Part shown: one piece after another, positions 21,803 through 30,154 of the stretch
Numbering within the stretch: position 1 is the first letter of the stretch
Layout of the letters: each line of letters begins with the position of its first letter
Origin: a virus
Length of the DNA: 59,576 nucleotides
Direction: 5' to 3' (one strand)
Virus record (IMG/VR): IMGVR_UViG_3300027883_000006
Location: 1-59,576 of that record
The notes under the pieces: generated by a model
The model's input: only the letters and a program-made list of their open reading frames with translations
What the model was told of the DNA's origin: nothing
The model's database searches: none
Made by a program: the position numbers and the translations under genes

Positions 21803-24496
21803 ATGGCATATTCAGCATATATTTCTACCGCAGGTCCCCAGGGAGATCAAGGATCCGGATATCAAGGAGCGCAAGGAGATCAAGGTCTTCAAGGAGATCA
21901 AGGTATTGATGGGGTTCAAGGCTTTCAAGGAGATCAAGGTCTTCAAGGAGATCAAGGTTTTAAAGGAGATACCGGTGAACAAGGTATTCAAGGTGTTCAA
22001 GGAGAACAGGGTTTCCAAGGAGACACTGGTATTCAAGGAGAAACTGGTCTTAAAGGAGATCAAGGAGAACAAGGTATTCAAGGTTTCCAAGGGGAACAAG
22101 GAGATCAAGGAGTAGATGGTCTTAAAGGAGATCAAGGAGTAGATGGTCTTAAAGGAGATCAAGGAGAACAGGGTATTCAAGGTATTCAAGGAGAACAGGG
22201 TTTCCAAGGAGACAATGGTATTCAAGGTATTCAAGGAGAAACTGGTCTTAAAGGAGATACAGGAGAACAGGGTATTCAAGGTATTCAAGGAGAACAAGGT
22301 TTCCAAGGAGACAATGGTATTCAAGGTATTCAAGGAGAAACTGGTCTTAAAGGAGATACAGGAGATCAGGGTTTCAAAGGAGACGATGGTATTCAAGGTA
22401 TTCAAGGAGATCAAGGTTTCAAAGGAGACGATGGTATTCAAGGTATTCAAGGAGATCAAGGATTCAAAGGAGATACTGGAGAACAGGGTATTCAAGGAGA
22501 AACTGGTCTTAAAGGAGATACAGGAGAACAAGGTATTCAAGGTTTCCAAGGGGAACAAGGAGTTATCGGAGTTCAAGGTACTAAAGGAGACGATGGTATT
22601 CAAGGTATTCAAGGAGAACAAGGTATTCAAGGAGAACAAGGTTTCCAAGGAGACAATGGTATTCAAGGAGAAACTGGTCTTAAAGGAGACGATGGTATTC
22701 AAGGTATTCAAGGAGAACAAGGTTTCCAAGGAGACAATGGTATTCAAGGTATTCAAGGAGAACAAGGTATTCAAGGAGAACAAGGTTTCCAAGGAGACAA
22801 TGGTATTCAAGGTATTCAAGGAGAAACTGGTCTTAAAGGAGATACAGGAGAACAAGGAGTTATCGGAGTTCAAGGTACTGTAGGTACTAAAGGAGACGAT
22901 GGTATTCAAGGTATTCAAGGAGAACAAGGTATTCAAGGAGATCAAGGTTTCAAAGGAGACGATGGTATTCAAGGTATTCAAGGAGATACTGGTTTAAAAG
23001 GAGATACTGGAGAACAAGGAGTTATCGGAGTTCAAGGTACTGTAGGTACTAAAGGAGATCAAGGATTCAAAGGAGACGATGGTATTCAAGGTATTCAAGG
23101 AGAACAAGGAGTTATCGGAGTTCAGGGTACTAAAGGAGACGATGGTATTCAAGGTATTCAAGGAGAACAAGGAGTTATCGGAGTTCAGGGTACTAAAGGA
23201 GACGATGGTATTCAAGGAGAACAAGGAGTTATAGGAGTTCAAGGTACTAAAGGAGACGATGGTATTCAAGGTATTCAAGGAGAAACTGGTCTTAAAGGAG
23301 ATCAAGGATTCAAAGGAGATACAGGTCTTAAAGGAGATACAGGAGAACAAGGTATTCAAGGAGTTCAAGGTACTAAAGGAGACGATGGTATTCAAGGAGT
23401 TCAAGGTACTAAAGGAGACGATGGTATTCAAGGTTTAAAAGGAGATCAAGGTTTCAAAGGAGATACTGGAGAGCAAGGTATTCAAGGTTTCCAAGGGGAA
23501 CAAGGAGTTATCGGAGTTCAAGGTACTAAAGGAGACGATGGTATTCAAGGTATTAAAGGAGACGATGGTATTCAAGGTATTCAAGGAGATACTGGTCTTA
23601 AAGGAGATACAGGAGAACAGGGTATTCAAGGAGAACAGGGTATTCAAGGAGATACAGGTTTAAAAGGAGACGATGGTATTCAAGGTATTCAAGGAGAACA
23701 AGGAGTTATCGGAGTTCAGGGTACTAAAGGAGACGATGGTATTCAAGGAGTTCAAGGTACTAAAGGAGACGATGGTATTCAAGGAGTTCAAGGTACTAAA
23801 GGAGACGATGGTATTCAAGGTATTAAAGGAGATCAAGGTTTCAAAGGAGATACTGGAGCTAAAGGAGATACTGGTTTAAAAGGAGATCAAGGATTCAAAG
23901 GAGACAATGGTATTCAAGGTTTAAAAGGAGATCAAGGTTTCAAAGGAGATACTGGTTTAAAAGGAGATCAAGGATTCAAAGGAGATACTGGAGAACAAGG
24001 AGTTATCGGAGTTCAAGGTACTAAAGGAGACGATGGTATTCAAGGTATTAAAGGAGATCAAGGTTTCAAAGGAGATACTGGAGCTAAAGGAGATCAAGGA
24101 TTCAAAGGAGATACTGGAGAACAAGGAGTTATCGGAGTTCAGGGTACTAAAGGAGACGATGGTATTCAAGGTATTAAAGGAGACGATGGTATTCAAGGTA
24201 TTAAAGGAGATCAAGGATTCAAAGGAGACGATGGTATTCAAGGTATTCAAGGTATTAAAGGAGATCAAGGTTTCAAAGGAGATACTGGAGCTAAAGGAGA
24301 TCAAGGTTTCAAAGGAGACGATGGTATTCAAGGAGTTCAAGGTACTAAAGGAGATCAAGGAGAAACTGGTGCATTTGATGGAGATTCAATAACAATCGCC
24401 AATGATAAAGCTATTTATTTTAACGATGTTAATGGTAACCCAACAGCAAGAATTGAAAGAGACGCAAATGGAGACATTACATTCTCATTCGATTAA
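21803..24496 (+). CDS. Collagen-like fibre protein 1, nearly proline-free
   Basis: The 897-residue protein consists of Gly-X-Y triplets from about residue 10 to 860. Dominant triplets are GIQ, GFK, GDQ, GDD, GDT, GEQ, GTK and GLK. There is almost no proline in the triplets, so stability must come from elsewhere; Lys in Y followed by Gly-Asp (K-G-D) occurs dozens of times, a pairing known to stabilise collagen peptides. A 35-residue non-collagenous C-terminal piece (SITIANDKAIYFNDVNGN...) may start trimer folding. DNA is highly repetitive and probably prone to length changes. I infer a long, rod-like virion fibre; the virion position is unknown. Confidence 0.85.
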   Translation: MAYSAYISTAGPQGDQGSGYQGAQGDQGLQGDQGIDGVQGFQGDQGLQGDQGFKGDTGEQGIQGVQGEQGFQGDTGIQGETGLKGDQGEQGIQGFQGEQGDQGVDGLKGDQGVDGLKGDQGEQGIQGIQGEQGFQGDNGIQGIQGETGLKGDTGEQGIQGIQGEQGFQGDNGIQGIQGETGLKGDTGDQGFKGDDGIQGIQGDQGFKGDDGIQGIQGDQGFKGDTGEQGIQGETGLKGDTGEQGIQGFQGEQGVIGVQGTKGDDGIQGIQGEQGIQGEQGFQGDNGIQGETGLKGDDGIQGIQGEQGFQGDNGIQGIQGEQGIQGEQGFQGDNGIQGIQGETGLKGDTGEQGVIGVQGTVGTKGDDGIQGIQGEQGIQGDQGFKGDDGIQGIQGDTGLKGDTGEQGVIGVQGTVGTKGDQGFKGDDGIQGIQGEQGVIGVQGTKGDDGIQGIQGEQGVIGVQGTKGDDGIQGEQGVIGVQGTKGDDGIQGIQGETGLKGDQGFKGDTGLKGDTGEQGIQGVQGTKGDDGIQGVQGTKGDDGIQGLKGDQGFKGDTGEQGIQGFQGEQGVIGVQGTKGDDGIQGIKGDDGIQGIQGDTGLKGDTGEQGIQGEQGIQGDTGLKGDDGIQGIQGEQGVIGVQGTKGDDGIQGVQGTKGDDGIQGVQGTKGDDGIQGIKGDQGFKGDTGAKGDTGLKGDQGFKGDNGIQGLKGDQGFKGDTGLKGDQGFKGDTGEQGVIGVQGTKGDDGIQGIKGDQGFKGDTGAKGDQGFKGDTGEQGVIGVQGTKGDDGIQGIKGDDGIQGIKGDQGFKGDDGIQGIQGIKGDQGFKGDTGAKGDQGFKGDDGIQGVQGTKGDQGETGAFDGDSITIANDKAIYFNDVNGNPTARIERDANGDITFSFD

Positions 24497-24544
24497 TTGG
24501 AATAAATAAAACAGGAGTAACTAAAAAATAATAAAAACAAAGAT

Positions 24545-27418
24545 ATGGCATTTAATAAAATAGCGATAAAACTAGTACAATCTACCGGAGAATTCCAGGC
24601 TCAGATCGATGAAACTTCGAACAGAGCAGGTATCGACCAAGGTTCAGCTATCGTCTATACGCCGTCTTACCTAGAAGAGTTAAACACATTCCCTGCGGGG
24701 AATGTGTTAACTATTAGGAGTACTGATTCCGCAATTATAGCGGGTGGTACTTTTGATGGTGGTGGAAACTTTAAAGCTGATTCAACAATCGGTGGTAATC
24801 TAGTGATAAGACCTGGTAATTTTATTCCGGGTAATTTTCTTTCTTTAAAAGGAGCAAAAGGAAATACGGGTGATGAAGGTTTTCGTGGAGATAAAGGTTC
24901 TCTTGGAAATACTGGATTAGTAGGAGATACTGGTAGTGAAGGATCACGTGGTAGTAAAGGATTAGTAGGAGATATTGGTATTTCAGGTACTACTGGAGCT
25001 AAAGGTGAAAGAGGATTCCAAGGAACTCAAGGTATTGTTGGAAATCAAGGTGAAAGAGGATTCCAAGGAAATCAAGGAACTAAAGGTACTCAAGGTACTA
25101 AGGGTTTAACAGGTGCAGATGGTGCCAGAGGATTCCAAGGATCTGTCGGAAACAAAGGAGTTACTGGACCTATTGGAGTTCAGGGAAATCAAGGGGTTAC
25201 CGGTTATAAAGGTGATCAAGGTTCTGATGGGGTAATCGGAGATCAAGGTTTTAAAGGTTCAACTGGAGCAACAGGTTATAAAGGACTTGATGGAAACAGA
25301 GGAGCACAAGGAGACGTTGGATTTACAGGACCTCAAGGAGCAAAAGGAAATAATGGTTCAAATGGAGCCAGAGGATTCCAAGGAGACAAAGGAATTAAAG
25401 GAACAACAGGTATTAACGGACCCGTAGGAGACAGAGGTTTTCAAGGAAATCAAGGAACTCAAGGAGACGCTGGTATTAATAAAGTAATAGGAACACAAGG
25501 ATCTACTGGAGCAACTGGTTATCAAGGATCTACTGGAGCCGATGGTATCATTGGTGAAAGAGGTTTTAAAGGATCAAAAGGAGCTAAAGGTTTAAAAGGA
25601 TCTACTGGAGCACAGGGTAATACTGGTTCAAGAGGTTTTCAAGGAAACCAAGGTGTTATTGGAAATGTTGGTCTTAAAGGAGATCAAGGTTTCAAAGGAA
25701 ACCAAGGAGCTAAAGGTTTAAAAGGATCTACTGGAGCACAGGGTAATACTGGTTCAAGAGGATTCCAAGGAAATCAAGGTATTATTGGAAATGTTGGTCT
25801 TAAAGGAGATCAAGGTTTCAAAGGAAATCAAGGAGCTAAAGGTTTAACAGGACCTCTTGGAGCACAAGGAGCAAAAGGTTATACAGGACCTCAAGGAGCA
25901 ATTGGAGATAAAGGATCAACAGGAGCAATTGGAGTTCAAGGAAACACTGGAGTAACAGGAGCACAGGGATCTGTTGGAGCAGTTGGACCACAAGGTTCAA
26001 AAGGAGTTCAAGGAGATGCTGGTGAAAGAGGACATCAAGGATCTAGTGGACCAAGAGGATTCCAAGGATCTAAAGGTACTACTGGTGCAAAAGGATATAC
26101 TGGAGTAACAGGATCACAAGGTAATCAAGGAGCAACTGGAGACAGAGGAACACAAGGAGACACTGGATATATTGCCCCAAGTGCAACTAAAGGAGATAAA
26201 GGATTTATTGGAGTTCAAGGAAATACCGGAGCAACTGGTAATTTAGGACCAACTGGAAAGATTGGATTTCAAGGAAATACCGGAGCACAGGGAACTGCTG
26301 CACCAAGAGGATTCCAAGGATTCCAAGGAACAAACGGATTCCAAGGTCTTAAAGGATCTACTGCAGCAACTGGTGACAGAGGATTCCAAGGAATTAAAGG
26401 TAATCAAGGAGCAACCGGAGCTACTGGAAACAAAGGTTTTCAAGGAGTAATTGGAAGTACTGGAACTATTAGAGGACCTCAAGGAAATACTGGACCTCAA
26501 GGAGCCCAAGGAACAAAAGGTTTTCAAGGAGCAAAAGGAGTTCAGGGAATAACTGGACCAAAGGGTAATCAAGGAGCAACTGGAGCAAAAGGAACTAAAG
26601 GACCTCAAGGAGCAACTGGACCAAAAGGATATATCGGATATATCGGACCTAAAGGAGCAACTGGACCTACTGGAGATCTTGGACCACAAGGAATTAGAGG
26701 ATTCCAAGGAGCAAAAGGAGATACAGGTTTTAAAGGATCTACTGGACCAAGAGGACCACAGGGAGCTACTGGTAATAAAGGACTAACTGGACCACAGGGA
26801 ACTGCGGCTGCAAGAGGAACTCAAGGAGTACAGGGTTATACAGGACCAACTGGAGCACAAGGTTATGGTGGTGCACCAGGTCACAGAGGATTCCAAGGAG
26901 CAACAGGACCAAAAGGATATACTGGACCAATAGGACCACAGGGAGGAAGAGGACCACAAGGTTCAACCGGACTTAAAGGTTTTATTGGACTTGCAGGTAC
27001 TGTAAGAGGAGCTCAAGGAAACCAAGGAGCACAAGGAGCTCAAGGATATACAGGACCTCAAGGAGTAAAGGGTACCACTGGATCAGTAGGAGCACGTGGA
27101 GTACAAGGTTATATAGGACCTAATGGTAGTACAGGACCAAGAGGAGTTCAAGGATATAAAGGAATATCAGGATCACAAGGATCTACAGGATTAAAAGGAC
27201 CAAACGGAGCACAAGGACCTAAAGGATATACTGGAGCATCAGGATCACCTGCATCTCGAGGACCTCAAGGTTATCAAGGAGCCACAGGTGGTTCTGGTAC
27301 CGGAGTAAGAGGACCACAAGGAATTCAAGGTATTTCTGCTGCAAATTCTGGATATAACGGAACTGTTTTAGCAGCAGGAGGAGCACGTACTATTGTAAAC
27401 GGTGTAAATATCGGATAA
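24545..27418 (+). CDS. Collagen-like fibre protein 2
   Basis: The 957-residue protein has a non-collagenous N-terminal domain of about 98 residues, ending VIRPGNFIPGNFLSLKG, and then about 830 residues of Gly-X-Y. Pro is almost always in X (GPQ, GPK, GPT), and Lys and Thr are mainly in Y (GAK, GFK, GAT, GST). Short interruptions such as GTAAPRG and GTIRGPQG occur. A 42-residue unit is duplicated in tandem (25580-25831). A C-terminal tail of about 30 residues (GYNGTVLAAGGARTIVNG) is non-helical. It is one of four collagen genes in a row and is separated from the first by 48 bases. Confidence 0.85.
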   Translation: MAFNKIAIKLVQSTGEFQAQIDETSNRAGIDQGSAIVYTPSYLEELNTFPAGNVLTIRSTDSAIIAGGTFDGGGNFKADSTIGGNLVIRPGNFIPGNFLSLKGAKGNTGDEGFRGDKGSLGNTGLVGDTGSEGSRGSKGLVGDIGISGTTGAKGERGFQGTQGIVGNQGERGFQGNQGTKGTQGTKGLTGADGARGFQGSVGNKGVTGPIGVQGNQGVTGYKGDQGSDGVIGDQGFKGSTGATGYKGLDGNRGAQGDVGFTGPQGAKGNNGSNGARGFQGDKGIKGTTGINGPVGDRGFQGNQGTQGDAGINKVIGTQGSTGATGYQGSTGADGIIGERGFKGSKGAKGLKGSTGAQGNTGSRGFQGNQGVIGNVGLKGDQGFKGNQGAKGLKGSTGAQGNTGSRGFQGNQGIIGNVGLKGDQGFKGNQGAKGLTGPLGAQGAKGYTGPQGAIGDKGSTGAIGVQGNTGVTGAQGSVGAVGPQGSKGVQGDAGERGHQGSSGPRGFQGSKGTTGAKGYTGVTGSQGNQGATGDRGTQGDTGYIAPSATKGDKGFIGVQGNTGATGNLGPTGKIGFQGNTGAQGTAAPRGFQGFQGTNGFQGLKGSTAATGDRGFQGIKGNQGATGATGNKGFQGVIGSTGTIRGPQGNTGPQGAQGTKGFQGAKGVQGITGPKGNQGATGAKGTKGPQGATGPKGYIGYIGPKGATGPTGDLGPQGIRGFQGAKGDTGFKGSTGPRGPQGATGNKGLTGPQGTAAARGTQGVQGYTGPTGAQGYGGAPGHRGFQGATGPKGYTGPIGPQGGRGPQGSTGLKGFIGLAGTVRGAQGNQGAQGAQGYTGPQGVKGTTGSVGARGVQGYIGPNGSTGPRGVQGYKGISGSQGSTGLKGPNGAQGPKGYTGASGSPASRGPQGYQGATGGSGTGVRGPQGIQGISAANSGYNGTVLAAGGARTIVNGVNIG
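24683..24708 (+). repeat. Strong hairpin within the collagen 2 coding start
   Basis: AACACATTCCC and GGGAATGTGTT form a perfect 11-bp stem around TGCG, about 46-55 codons into the gene. It is GC-richer than its surroundings and could slow polymerase or ribosomes. Confidence 0.5.
25580..25831 (+). repeat. 126-bp tandem duplication in collagen 2
   Basis: Two adjacent 126-base units (25580-25705 and 25706-25831) encode nearly identical 42-residue, 14-triplet blocks beginning GAKGLKGSTGAQ. Confidence 0.75.
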
Positions 27419-27453
27419 CAATATAAAACAAATAAAAATATAAAAATAATAAC

Positions 27454-30114
27454 ATGGCAAAATTTATCTTAGGTACTACGTTAGACAGTAATCTTGTATT
27501 ACACAGTGGTAACCTTAATAGCACGAATTTTCCTCAGCTTATTGGACCAAACGGTGAATTGGGATCTCAAGGATCCCAAGGATCTGTTGGATCCGACGGT
27601 AGTGTCGGTCATCAAGGTGATACAGGTAATCAAGGTTTCGTTGGAACTGATGGTTATCAAGGTATTCAAGGTGATCAAGGATCTACTGGTAGTAAAGGTA
27701 ATCAAGGATCAAATGGTCTTCAAGGTTTTACCGGTGCAACTGGAATTAGAGGAGAAAAAGGAATAACAGGTATATTAGGTCCTAATGGTTCTAATGGGTA
27801 TCAAGGACAAGTCGGCGATCAAGGTTCTATTGGACTTCAAGGATTCCAAGGAGCTACTGGAGCACAGGGTGTAAAAGGAATTAACGGAGAAAGAGGTTTT
27901 CAAGGAAGTCAAGGTTCTCTCGGTATTAAAGGTACACAAGGTACACAAGGAGATACTGGAGAAAGAGGATTCCAAGGAGCTAAAGGAGCAACATCAGTTA
28001 AAGGAAATAAAGGATCGCAAGGTTCAACCGGTTTAAAAGGATTTACCGGAGTTAATGGAGCACAGGGATCTAAAGGATCTACTGGTTTTGAAGGATTACC
28101 TGGAACTAATGGAGTTAAAGGATCTCAGGGATCTAAAGGTTCAACAGGACAAAAAGGATTTAAAGGAGCAACTGCTTCGGATTCTTTACCAGGAGATCCT
28201 GGTGAAAGAGGATTTCAAGGTCTTTCAGGAGATAAAGGAAGTACTGGATCTCAAGGAACACAAGGATCTACTGGAGCAACAGGTTTTCAAGGAGTAACAG
28301 GAGCTAAAGGTTCTACAGGATATGTTGGTATTAAAGGAATTAACGGACTTAAAGGAGATACTGGGGCTAAAGGAAATCAAGGAACTAAGGGTAATACTGG
28401 AGCAACAGGTTTTCAAGGAGCAACAGGAGCTAAAGGTTCTACTGGATATGTTGGTATTAAAGGAATTAACGGCCTTAAAGGAGATACTGGAGCTAAAGGA
28501 AATCAAGGAACTAAAGGTAATACTGGAGCAACTGGTTATCAAGGATTAACTGGTGGATCTGGTGGAAGAGGACCACAAGGACCAACGGGACCAAAGGGAT
28601 TCCAAGGAGTTACTGGAGCACAAGGTGCTAAAGGAGCTACAGGATTTACCGGTTTCAAAGGAGATACTGGTTATAGAGGAGTTGTTGGTTCAACAGGATT
28701 TGAAGGATTAAAAGGAAATCAAGGAGCACAGGGATCAACTGGACCTCAGGGTACTATAGGAAACACTGGAGAACTTGGTGAAAGAGGATTCCAAGGAGCA
28801 ATAGGAGCTAAAGGAGCTACTGGTAATAAAGGTTCTCAAGGAGCAAAAGGAGCTCAGGGACCTCAGGGATCTCAAAGACCTAAAGGAGCACAAGGAGCAC
28901 AAGGAGCAAAAGGAGCTACCGGTTATAAAGGATTAACAGGAGTACAAGGAGTACAAGGAGCAAAAGGAGCTACTGGTTTTAAAGGATTAACAGGAACAAC
29001 ATCTAATGTTGGTAACACAGGTCCTCAAGGACCAACGGGACCTCAAGGATTTACTAATGTAAAAGGAGCACAAGGAGCACAAGGAGTTAAAGGTTCAACA
29101 GGACCTACTGGATTTACAGGAGCACAGGGCGCAACCGGAGCAAAAGGTTATACTGGACTTGTTGGAGCTAAAGGAGTAACTGGAGGAACTGGAGCCGTTG
29201 GAAATCAAGGACCAACGGGACCAACTGGTTATCCTGGAGTTAATGGTTCACAAGGATCTACCGGAGCAACAGGTTATACTGGATTTATTGGTAAAACAGG
29301 AGTTAACGGATCACAAGGAAATCAAGGAGCACAGGGAGTAACTGGTTATACTGGATTTAAAGGAGCAACTGGATTAACAGGAGTACAGGGAAATACTGGA
29401 GCTAAAGGAAATCAAGGAGCACAGGGATCAACTGGATCACAGGGAGCAACTGGAGCAAAAGGTTATACTGGATTTATTGGTAAAAAAGGTATTACTGGAA
29501 CTACTTCAGCAGTGGGAGACAGAGGACCACAAGGAGCCACTGGAGACAGAGGAATAACAGGATTCCAAGGTACACAAGGAGCACAAGGTAATACTGGACC
29601 AAGAGGATATCAAGGAGGAACTGGAGCAACCGGAGGTGGAGGTTATAAAGGACCAACGGGTCCACAAGGAGCACAAGGTTATAAAGGACCACAGGGAGCT
29701 AAAGGTTCAACAGGACCAACGGGGTCAAGAGGACCACAAGGTAGTAATGGACCAACAGGATATAAAGGATCAACCCCACCAACAGGACCAAGAGGATTTC
29801 AAGGATATACAGGAATACCAGGATCTCAAGGTTCAAGAGGATTTCAAGGACAGGCTGCATCTCCAGGATCTACAGGATATCAAGGTTTAGTAGGATCAAC
29901 AGGACCAAGAGGAGCTCAAGGATCTTCTGGAGGATCTGGATCAACAGGAGCAAGAGGAGCAACTGGAAATAATGGACCAACTAACTTTGGACCTCAGGGT
30001 AAAATCGGTTATGCTGGGTGGCCTGGAACTGGACCTACTGGTAATGGTTTTAATGGATTTTTCACAGATGATAATGGTACCCCATTTACTGTAACAAACG
30101 GATTCATAGTATAA
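27454..30114 (+). CDS. Collagen-like fibre protein 3
   Basis: The 886-residue protein has a 30-residue start (LVLHSGNLNSTNFPQLIG) similar to that of the fourth collagen protein and to the LHxGN segment of phage fibre N termini. About 820 residues of Gly-X-Y follow, with Pro mainly in X and Lys/Thr in Y, plus a few interruptions (GATASDSLPG, GTTSNVG, GSTPPTG). A 42-residue block is repeated in tandem at 28270-28521. The C-terminal 35 residues (GNGFNGFFTDDNGTPFTVTN) are non-helical. Likely a long trimeric fibre that attaches through its N terminus. Confidence 0.85.
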   Translation: MAKFILGTTLDSNLVLHSGNLNSTNFPQLIGPNGELGSQGSQGSVGSDGSVGHQGDTGNQGFVGTDGYQGIQGDQGSTGSKGNQGSNGLQGFTGATGIRGEKGITGILGPNGSNGYQGQVGDQGSIGLQGFQGATGAQGVKGINGERGFQGSQGSLGIKGTQGTQGDTGERGFQGAKGATSVKGNKGSQGSTGLKGFTGVNGAQGSKGSTGFEGLPGTNGVKGSQGSKGSTGQKGFKGATASDSLPGDPGERGFQGLSGDKGSTGSQGTQGSTGATGFQGVTGAKGSTGYVGIKGINGLKGDTGAKGNQGTKGNTGATGFQGATGAKGSTGYVGIKGINGLKGDTGAKGNQGTKGNTGATGYQGLTGGSGGRGPQGPTGPKGFQGVTGAQGAKGATGFTGFKGDTGYRGVVGSTGFEGLKGNQGAQGSTGPQGTIGNTGELGERGFQGAIGAKGATGNKGSQGAKGAQGPQGSQRPKGAQGAQGAKGATGYKGLTGVQGVQGAKGATGFKGLTGTTSNVGNTGPQGPTGPQGFTNVKGAQGAQGVKGSTGPTGFTGAQGATGAKGYTGLVGAKGVTGGTGAVGNQGPTGPTGYPGVNGSQGSTGATGYTGFIGKTGVNGSQGNQGAQGVTGYTGFKGATGLTGVQGNTGAKGNQGAQGSTGSQGATGAKGYTGFIGKKGITGTTSAVGDRGPQGATGDRGITGFQGTQGAQGNTGPRGYQGGTGATGGGGYKGPTGPQGAQGYKGPQGAKGSTGPTGSRGPQGSNGPTGYKGSTPPTGPRGFQGYTGIPGSQGSRGFQGQAASPGSTGYQGLVGSTGPRGAQGSSGGSGSTGARGATGNNGPTNFGPQGKIGYAGWPGTGPTGNGFNGFFTDDNGTPFTVTNGFIV
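28270..28521 (+). repeat. 126-bp tandem duplication in collagen 3
   Basis: Two adjacent 126-base units (28270-28395 and 28396-28521) encode near-identical 42-residue blocks containing TGYVGIKGINGLKGDTGAKG. Confidence 0.75.
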
Positions 30115-30154
30115 TCAATAAGTTAATTATATATAAAAAAAGAATAAAAATAAC

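Noticed and set aside
21812-24392. Long open frames on the opposite strand and in other phases across the collagen genes (up to about 390 codons)
   Set aside because: They are by-products of the Gly-X-Y nucleotide repeats. Their translations are monotonous (SFSTLNS, KETMVFK) and have no promoters or neighbours.
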